The notes under the pieces are model-generated. The model was not told the origin of the DNA. It did not search any database and was given only the letters and a program-made list of their open reading frames with translations. From NCBI GenBank assembly GCA_964445115.1, contig CAYUJU010000047.1, forward strand, positions 1-19,257: a stretch of DNA of 19,257 bases. Reading direction: 5' to 3'. The position numbers and the translations under genes are program-made. Origin of the DNA: CAIJXJ01 sp964445115 (GTDB lineage Bacteria > Pseudomonadota > Gammaproteobacteria > Burkholderiales > Methylophilaceae). This document shows positions 15,151-19,257 of this stretch, piece by piece. How positions within the stretch are numbered: position 1 is the stretch's first letter; each line of letters begins with the position of its first letter.

Positions 15151-15618
15151 GTGGCCGGAAACCATGCCTACTTTCGAAAGAGAGAAACATTAACCGTTTC
15201 TGTCGACACGGTGCTTGAGTACCTTGGATTCCATAAGAAGGATGATGATACCTATGAGGTAATGAGAGGCAGGCATAAACTGATCATCCGGCATAGTGGA
15301 CCCGGTCCCATAACACATCACCGGCATCCGATACGCGGCGAGGCTCATTCCTTGAACAAACGCGGCCACAAGCGCTCTTTTAATTATCAGATGCTCCGCA
15401 AGATGGTGATTCATGAAATGCCGGAGATGCTCGAGGGGTTCGATAAATTCATTCTCCCTGCCCCTGAATCGCCGACGAAATCAGGAGGCCCTATCTTTCC
15501 AAGAGCGGAAGCAGCTGAAAAGAAAGAGGCCGCATCGCCGGAATACCAAGCATGGGTCATCGAGACCTGGAAGCAGGTTATCCGGGCCGTGGATGCGCTG
15601 CCACACCGGACGGTTTAA
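15151..15618 (+). CDS. Hypothetical protein, 155 aa
   Basis: Starts at GTG 15151, seven bases after AAGGGAG. The N-terminal half carries many His and basic residues (YEVMRGRHKLIIRHSGPGP, about 40-58); a mid-section helix (NYQMLRKMVIHEMPEMLEGF) is followed by a Pro/Glu-rich linker and a C-terminal helix (WVIETWKQVIRAVDAL). No membrane segment, no recognised family. The 211 bases between the zinc-ribbon gene and this one hold nothing convincing. Confidence 0.65.
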   Translation: MAGNHAYFRKRETLTVSVDTVLEYLGFHKKDDDTYEVMRGRHKLIIRHSGPGPITHHRHPIRGEAHSLNKRGHKRSFNYQMLRKMVIHEMPEMLEGFDKFILPAPESPTKSGGPIFPRAEAAEKKEAASPEYQAWVIETWKQVIRAVDALPHRTV

Positions 15619-15897
15619 AATAGGATCCTTCGATATAATTCTCATCCACTGCAATTCGACGATCCTTTCAATGGCGTCATTAGATCCGCACGGGTCACCA
15701 TTCTGGATGTTCTGTTCCATATCCGGATCCGGATGCTAACTTTCGCAAGACTTCCGGATGCTCTTTCTTCCTTCTTTCGTACTTTTCTCTCCTGCTTCGC
15801 CCTTCTCGCATTTCACGCCGATCGAAGCACAAGAATCCACTCTTCACGGTGCTGCAGGGAACGCCGAATAACGGTGCAGGACAATTTGAGGTTCAAA

Positions 15898-16683
15898 ATG
15901 CCCGCCAAGAGAAAAATGAAAGGCTCCCGCTTGGGCCAGGCATGGGTATGCGTCTGCTGTGGAGAATCCGTACCATGGTTCCTGGCACCGCGAGATAGCG
16001 GACCCGAGCCGGATGTCTGCGTTGCCTGTCAATGCGGCTCCTGCATCGACGACGGTATGCGGCTTCAACCGCATCTCGGCGCCTGCGGAAAGCGCTTGTC
16101 CCGATGCGATGCCTACCTGCGCAAGGCGCCGCTGAAAGAATCCGCCGCCAGCATTGCAGCCCGGAACAGGGCGTGGTCGGCCCTGGTCCGAGAATATGGA
16201 CTCCAGGATCTCCATGTTCTGTTCCAGTTGTCGAAGGCGGGGATCATTTCCGACAGAATCCCGACCGCTGAGGACGAGGCGACAATCAGACTCTACGAAC
16301 ATCACGTCCACTGCGACAGAAAACTGCTGCGAATCCGGATATCGGCCCTTTCATCCCGCGAGCGCGCCGGCATCGCTTACGGACATCCCAGTTCCTGGCG
16401 GAGGCGCGTCATGGAGCTCTGCCGGCGGCATTACGTCAGCCTGTCGCTCATCCGGGCGGCCCGCAACGGACATCTCCGGACGACGGACAGGCTGGATGCA
16501 CAAGACGTCGCTCTGCGAGTTATCGATCAGCTTAGGCTTGCGGGCAAGCTTTCGTCACGATGGGTACGACACGGTTCGCCCACGCCGGAAATGGTGGCCG
16601 AAATACGCCGCCTGGCGAGAATTGTCAGGGACGAGCGCAGGGGACGCTCAAGGAGGTGGATAGCGGACCGAAAAGACCTCTGA
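15898..16683 (+). CDS. Hypothetical protein with Cys-rich N-terminus, 261 aa
   Basis: Begins MPAKRKMKGSRLGQAWVC, then Cys18, 20, 21 and Cys41, 44, 46, 49 (CVACQCGSC), consistent with an N-terminal zinc-binding module. The remaining 200 residues are very basic and helical, with Arg-rich stretches (SSRERAGIAYGHPSSWRRRVM, then IVRDERRGRSRRWIADRK at the end), suggesting nucleic-acid contact. The ATG at 15898 is eight bases after GAGG. The frame is open about 165 bases upstream, but that part is low in protein-like character. Family unknown. Confidence 0.65.
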   Translation: MPAKRKMKGSRLGQAWVCVCCGESVPWFLAPRDSGPEPDVCVACQCGSCIDDGMRLQPHLGACGKRLSRCDAYLRKAPLKESAASIAARNRAWSALVREYGLQDLHVLFQLSKAGIISDRIPTAEDEATIRLYEHHVHCDRKLLRIRISALSSRERAGIAYGHPSSWRRRVMELCRRHYVSLSLIRAARNGHLRTTDRLDAQDVALRVIDQLRLAGKLSSRWVRHGSPTPEMVAEIRRLARIVRDERRGRSRRWIADRKDL

Positions 16684-17489
16684 AACATGAGGTGGATACT
16701 GCCCGTGAAGGCTGCTCGGCATCTAGCCCGCTGGCAGGAGGAGCCCTTTGTGCGGACCACCTTTCTGTAGCTTTCTTTACGGCTGAGATGCTCTGTTACC
16801 TTCTTGCCGCCTGCCACATACCTTACTGTCAATAACCGCATAGCAAGGCCTGATAGTTATCCTATTCGTGAAGGATAATATCTTATTATTTCAGTCAGTT
16901 ATCCGGACAACATTCTTTATCTAACATTTTTCAAAAAAGTATTCGCTTTTCTCAAGCGGAACATAACTAATCATTCCGGATACTTATTAGCGCATCGGCC
17001 GTTATTCAGAACAGTTAATCAGCAGACTGAATGAAAAAGTGTATTGCACCGCCTGCTATATCCCAATGAAGGGTGCGTAAAGCGGCACTGGCAATGATGA
17101 GCCGGTACTGCCAGAGGCGGGTGTCTATACCGCCATTCCAGTTGGAAGTCTCAAAAAACAATCTATGAGCTGCGGGGACTACTTGCGACCAGACAAGCAT
17201 CGACAAAAGACGGAAGGTTTCAAGCATCCACAAATAACGAAGAAAGGCTCTGCCGCCGACGCAGGGTTAGAAAAACGGCATTCGGCGAGCAAACGTATGC
17301 AAGGCGTCTATATAGGTATCTTTGCTATGGTTACCTTACCTTTCTCCGAACTGGCCAAGGGGTATCTAAAAAACTGCTCATACCGTATGCCTGCCAATTT
17401 ATATGTATTTGAGCGAAGCTGAAGGTTGAAAGAAGGGATTCATGACTACATTAACGCACGGTCATATTGTCCGGAGAAGGAGGTTGACC
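16684..17489. other. AT-rich gene-poor stretch
   Basis: Base composition falls clearly between about 16840 and 17030 compared with the flanking genes. No gene can be supported. A minus-strand open frame at 17015-17233 contains a protein-like segment (WNGGIDTRLWQYRLIIASAAL) without a plausible start and may be a relic. A plus-strand frame at 17165-17422 lacks a ribosome binding site. A small inverted repeat TTATCC/GGATAA lies at 16857-16878. Confidence 0.4.
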
Positions 17490-17624
17490 ATGAAACCCAT
17501 CACGAAAGCAAAGGAAAGGCGGCTCCCGGCGCGGGCCGCCTTTTTTGTACTCATCGAGGTCGAGGAAACGTCTGCATCACCATTTATATACTTTCAGGTA
17601 GGGATAATTCGGATTACGCAGTGA
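17490..17624 (+). CDS. Small ORF with strong ribosome binding site, 44 aa, overlapping a terminator
   Basis: ATG 17490 follows GAAGGAGGTTGACC, one of the best ribosome binding sites in the window. The peptide begins MKPITKAKERRLPARAAFF and would be read through a GC-rich terminator hairpin from residue 9. The protein sequence is unremarkable, so it may be a leader peptide of an attenuator rather than a functional protein. An in-frame ATG at 17442 would add 16 residues. Confidence 0.35.
   Translation: MKPITKAKERRLPARAAFFVLIEVEETSASPFIYFQVGIIRITQ
17515..17546 (+). terminator. Rho-independent terminator / attenuator candidate
   Basis: AAAGGCGGC (17515-17523) pairs with GCCGCCTTT (17535-17543), loop of 11 bases that is itself GC-rich, then TTT. 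It lies inside the 44-residue ORF and 103 bases before the next gene at 17649. Confidence 0.7.
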
Positions 17625-17648
17625 AAGCTGCCGGGGATAGAAGGAAAG

Positions 17649-17861
17649 ATGAAAATCAAATCGAGGAAGCTGGGCATCGAAATCGGTTTTGATATTGAAG
17701 GACGATTCGTTTGTCCCCGTCAAAAGCAGCGGCCTTGTATGGACATCACCATGTGCATGGGACGCAAGATCCGAAAATATCGAGGTTGTGTAACATGCTC
17801 AATACCAAATCAGATAAGCCGGGCGCTGGAGAGAGTCAAGGTGAAGAAATTCCCCGCTTGA
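17649..17861 (+). CDS. Small Cys-containing hypothetical, 70 aa
   Basis: Basic protein starting MKIKSRKLGIEIGFDIEG with cysteines at 22, 30, 36, 47 and 50, possibly a metal-binding fold. The ATG follows AGAAGGAAAG closely. It lies after the attenuator-like hairpin and 116 bases before the 314-residue gene, so both may share a transcript. No family recognised. Confidence 0.5.
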   Translation: MKIKSRKLGIEIGFDIEGRFVCPRQKQRPCMDITMCMGRKIRKYRGCVTCSIPNQISRALERVKVKKFPA

Positions 17862-17930
17862 TTCCCCTCCTTTAAAAAATATTTCGACAATCCGCCAAAA
17901 CCGTCTGCGTCTCTCCTTATATGAAAGTAG

Positions 17931-17950
17931 GCAGGGAAAATATTCCCTGC
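17931..17950. repeat. Hairpin before the 314-residue gene
   Basis: GCAGGGAA (17931-17938), loop AATA, TTCCCTGC (17943-17950): perfect eight-base-pair inverted repeat ending about 13 bases before the AAGGAG ribosome binding site. It has no T tract, so an operator or mRNA-stabilising hairpin is more likely than a terminator. Confidence 0.5.
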
Positions 17951-17977
17951 AACTTCACTATAAGGAGATCAGGGATC

Positions 17978-18922
17978 ATGTTCGCACACCAGGTCATTGA
18001 GGACATCAACAAGCTGTGTTTCAGGGGGAAGGATTTCATCACGGGGACGATCACGTCCGCCAAGAAATTTCATGTGGGAAACACATCGAATCTCAGCATG
18101 GCAACCAAGATCCTCGTCGGGAAAAGCCTCTTCTGGGATCATGCTGAGTACTGCCGCCTACCTTTCAGGCAATGTTGGTTCGATTACGTCGCTGAAGATG
18201 ATATGGCCCAGTCAACTGGAAGGAAAACAATAACCAAACGGGGCATCCTATGCGGTGAATTGGCTGACGGGCTGATCTATGCCATTATTTTCATCTGTGA
18301 TCAAATACACGGATGGACGATATCCCCTGTGCAGTGGTTGATCTCTATCAATCGGGACTTTCTTGGGTATAAAGACAACCTGAGACATATGTTCGGACAA
18401 GATATCCCCACGGATGCGGAATTAATGAACGTCAACTTCCTTAGACTTCCTTCGTTCATAAAGCATGAAGGAGAAATCAATTTCACGACCTTAATGGAGG
18501 AAGCCGACAGGATCCCCCACTTGGCTCAACACACGCACGACGATACTTATGAGTTGATGATCCTGCAGTCGACACTGATGCTTCTCAACTGCCGGAATGT
18601 CATTACAGTCTACAATCATGCCCCGGAAAGGTTGAATGCGAAGCGCCTTCAAAAGGGGAAGCATGAAATATTTGCTCATCGGACGATTCAGATCGAGATA
18701 CCCTCAAAGCGATATCTGCCCGGCAGATCTTCTCAACCCGGAGAGAAGCAGATGAAAAGGGTGCATCTTTGCCGTGGACACTTCAAGATCTTTACGGAAA
18801 GCGCCCCTCTTTTTGGCAAATGTACAGGGATCTACTGGTGGCAACCTCAAGTGCGCGGAACCGGCTCGGAGACCCAGTCAAAAGATTACAGATTCAAACC
18901 GAGAAGGAAGAAGGCGTCTTGA
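17978..18922 (+). CDS. Hypothetical protein of phage/plasmid type, 314 aa
   Basis: Soluble 314-residue protein beginning MFAHQVIEDINKLCFRGKD. A hydrophobic helix (LADGLIYAIIFICDQIHGW, about 93-111) is more likely a buried core helix than a membrane span. A second helical block (YELMILQSTLMLLNCRNVITVYN, about 210-232) precedes a basic stretch, and the C-terminus has RGHFKIFTESAPLFGKCTGIYWWQPQVRG (about 276-304). That ending recalls uncharacterised phage and plasmid proteins with an RGHF...PLFGK...W...HVRG tail. The ATG at 17978 follows AAGGAGATCAGGGATC; an upstream in-frame ATG (17921) lies before the hairpin and lacks a ribosome binding site. Codon use is less GC-biased than in rep or the lemA operon, suggesting a different origin. 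Function unknown. Confidence 0.75.
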   Translation: MFAHQVIEDINKLCFRGKDFITGTITSAKKFHVGNTSNLSMATKILVGKSLFWDHAEYCRLPFRQCWFDYVAEDDMAQSTGRKTITKRGILCGELADGLIYAIIFICDQIHGWTISPVQWLISINRDFLGYKDNLRHMFGQDIPTDAELMNVNFLRLPSFIKHEGEINFTTLMEEADRIPHLAQHTHDDTYELMILQSTLMLLNCRNVITVYNHAPERLNAKRLQKGKHEIFAHRTIQIEIPSKRYLPGRSSQPGEKQMKRVHLCRGHFKIFTESAPLFGKCTGIYWWQPQVRGTGSETQSKDYRFKPRRKKAS

Positions 18923-18943
18923 TAGGACAGCCGGAGGTACCAG

Positions 18944-19030
18944 ATGGCCGTAGGACATTTAAAGGATGTCATCAAGAAGGGATTCCAGACGGAATCCCTT
19001 CTTGATTTTATATACCGAATCCAGCAATAG
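18944..19030 (+). CDS. Mini-ORF with strong ribosome binding site, 28 aa
   Basis: ATG 18944 follows GGAGGT at five bases and starts 21 bases after the preceding gene stops. The peptide is MAVGHLKDVIKKGFQTESL plus nine residues ending IYRIQQ; it reads like a normal protein N-terminus. Its codons 10-20 lie in the 16-bp terminator stem. It may be a genuine mini-protein or the stump of a gene truncated near the tRNA. Confidence 0.35.
   Translation: MAVGHLKDVIKKGFQTESLLDFIYRIQQ
18971..19010 (+). terminator. Very strong terminator hairpin
   Basis: ATCAAGAAGGGATTCC (18971-18986) pairs perfectly with GGAATCCCTTCTTGAT (18991-19006) around AGAC, followed by TTTA. It is a 16-base-pair stem ending the transcript of the 314-residue gene. 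Confidence 0.75.
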
Positions 19031-19131
19031 CCAGCCTATTATGCCTAGGGAAACATGGCTGACAAAGTCGGGCCTTCGTAAAAGGTCGAATCGATGGGCT
19101 GACGCATCATATTCGCGGCAGCCGAATGGGA

Positions 19132-19159
19132 TTTACCGGATTTTTACCGGATTTTTTAC
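19132..19159. repeat. Tandem 11-bp repeats near the tRNA
   Basis: TTTACCGGATT occurs at 19132-19142 and again directly at 19143-19153, followed by a partial TTTTAC. They lie about 45 bases from the 3' end of the tRNA gene, where attachment-site arm repeats are sometimes found; no integrase is present to support that. Confidence 0.55.
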
Positions 19160-19160
19160 A

Positions 19161-19185
19161 GGGGACTTTTTAGAGCTAAGTCCCC
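19161..19185. repeat. Hairpin between the repeats and the tRNA
   Basis: GGGGACTT (19161-19168) pairs with AAGTCCCC (19178-19185) across nine bases. On the minus strand it lies 20 bases after the tRNA 3' end, behind a T-rich run (CTTTTTCTTTTATTAT), so it could shape the tRNA transcript end, though no T tract follows it. Confidence 0.5.
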
Positions 19186-19204
19186 GATAATAAAAGAAAA
19201 AGAA

Positions 19205-19257
19205 TGGAGCGGGCGATGGGAATCGAACCCACGACGTTCAGCTTGGGAAGCTGACAT
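19205..19257 (-). tRNA. tRNA-Gly (CCC anticodon), 3' part only
   Basis: On the minus strand the sequence folds as the 3' half of a tRNA: anticodon stem TCAGC/GCTGA with loop TTCCCAA (anticodon CCC at 19247-19245), variable loop ACGTC, T stem GTGGG/CCCAT with loop TTCGATT, acceptor strand CGCCCGC, discriminator T and encoded CCA at 19207-19205. It reads GGG codons for glycine. The D arm and 5' acceptor strand lie past the right edge. tRNA 3' ends are common integration targets for islands and phages, and everything left of it looks accessory. Confidence 0.95.

Noticed and set aside
16687..16770. 27-residue plus-strand frame right after the 261-residue gene
   Set aside because: No ribosome binding site and no sign of selection; too short to support.
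1..19257. CRISPR array, integrase, transposase, reverse transcriptase or toxin-antitoxin pair
   Set aside because: Looked for on both strands; no regularly spaced repeats of CRISPR type and no recognisable motifs of these families were found.

Overview
The window looks like accessory DNA of a moderately GC-rich Gram-negative bacterium. Start codons are mixed ATG and GTG with purine-rich Shine-Dalgarno sites. I lean towards a deltaproteobacterial (Desulfobacterota-type) host, but only weakly; no universal marker gene is present. It carries a plasmid-type replication initiator with iteron-like repeats at 9.7-10.0 kb and ends inside a tRNA-Gly(CCC) gene. That combination suits an integrated plasmid or island, or a plasmid that carries a tRNA. 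No integrase, transposase, relaxase or conjugation gene is visible.

Left part (1-6.7 kb): the N-terminal 400 residues of a NERD-nuclease/UvrD-type helicase (minus strand, cut by the window edge) are preceded by a run of stem-loops whose G-U pairs only work on the minus-strand RNA. After a gene-poor stretch come a complete C5-cytosine DNA methyltransferase (plus) and a three-gene minus-strand operon: lemA-like gene, DUF3137-like membrane protein gene (4-base overlap) and a 318-residue protein with a C-terminal zinc-ribbon-like motif. A 130-residue hypothetical lies upstream of it.

Replicon core (6.7-11.4 kb): after 1.1 kb without a convincing gene comes a 609-residue Rep_3-like initiator (minus). 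Its upstream region holds four copies of a 19-base TCGACC-type repeat and then four tandem 18-19-base iterons, with a plausible rep promoter just beyond. A divergent gene encodes a sigma-factor-like protein with a helix-turn-helix, behind a TTGACT/TATATA promoter. Single copies of the TCGACC repeat and of a CGAAAAAAC motif lie far out on both sides of rep (about 7.5 and 11.5 kb).

Right part (11.4-19.3 kb): a hairpin-rich, terminator-ended intergenic region that may encode an RNA, then small hypothetical genes on both strands, a protein with three zinc-ribbon units, a 261-residue Cys-rich-N-terminus protein, an AT-rich gene-poor stretch, two small ORFs, a 314-residue hypothetical gene, and two mini-ORFs with strong ribosome binding sites overlapping terminator hairpins. 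The window closes with short tandem repeats, a hairpin and the 3' half of tRNA-Gly on the minus strand. Most products right of rep are unrecognised.
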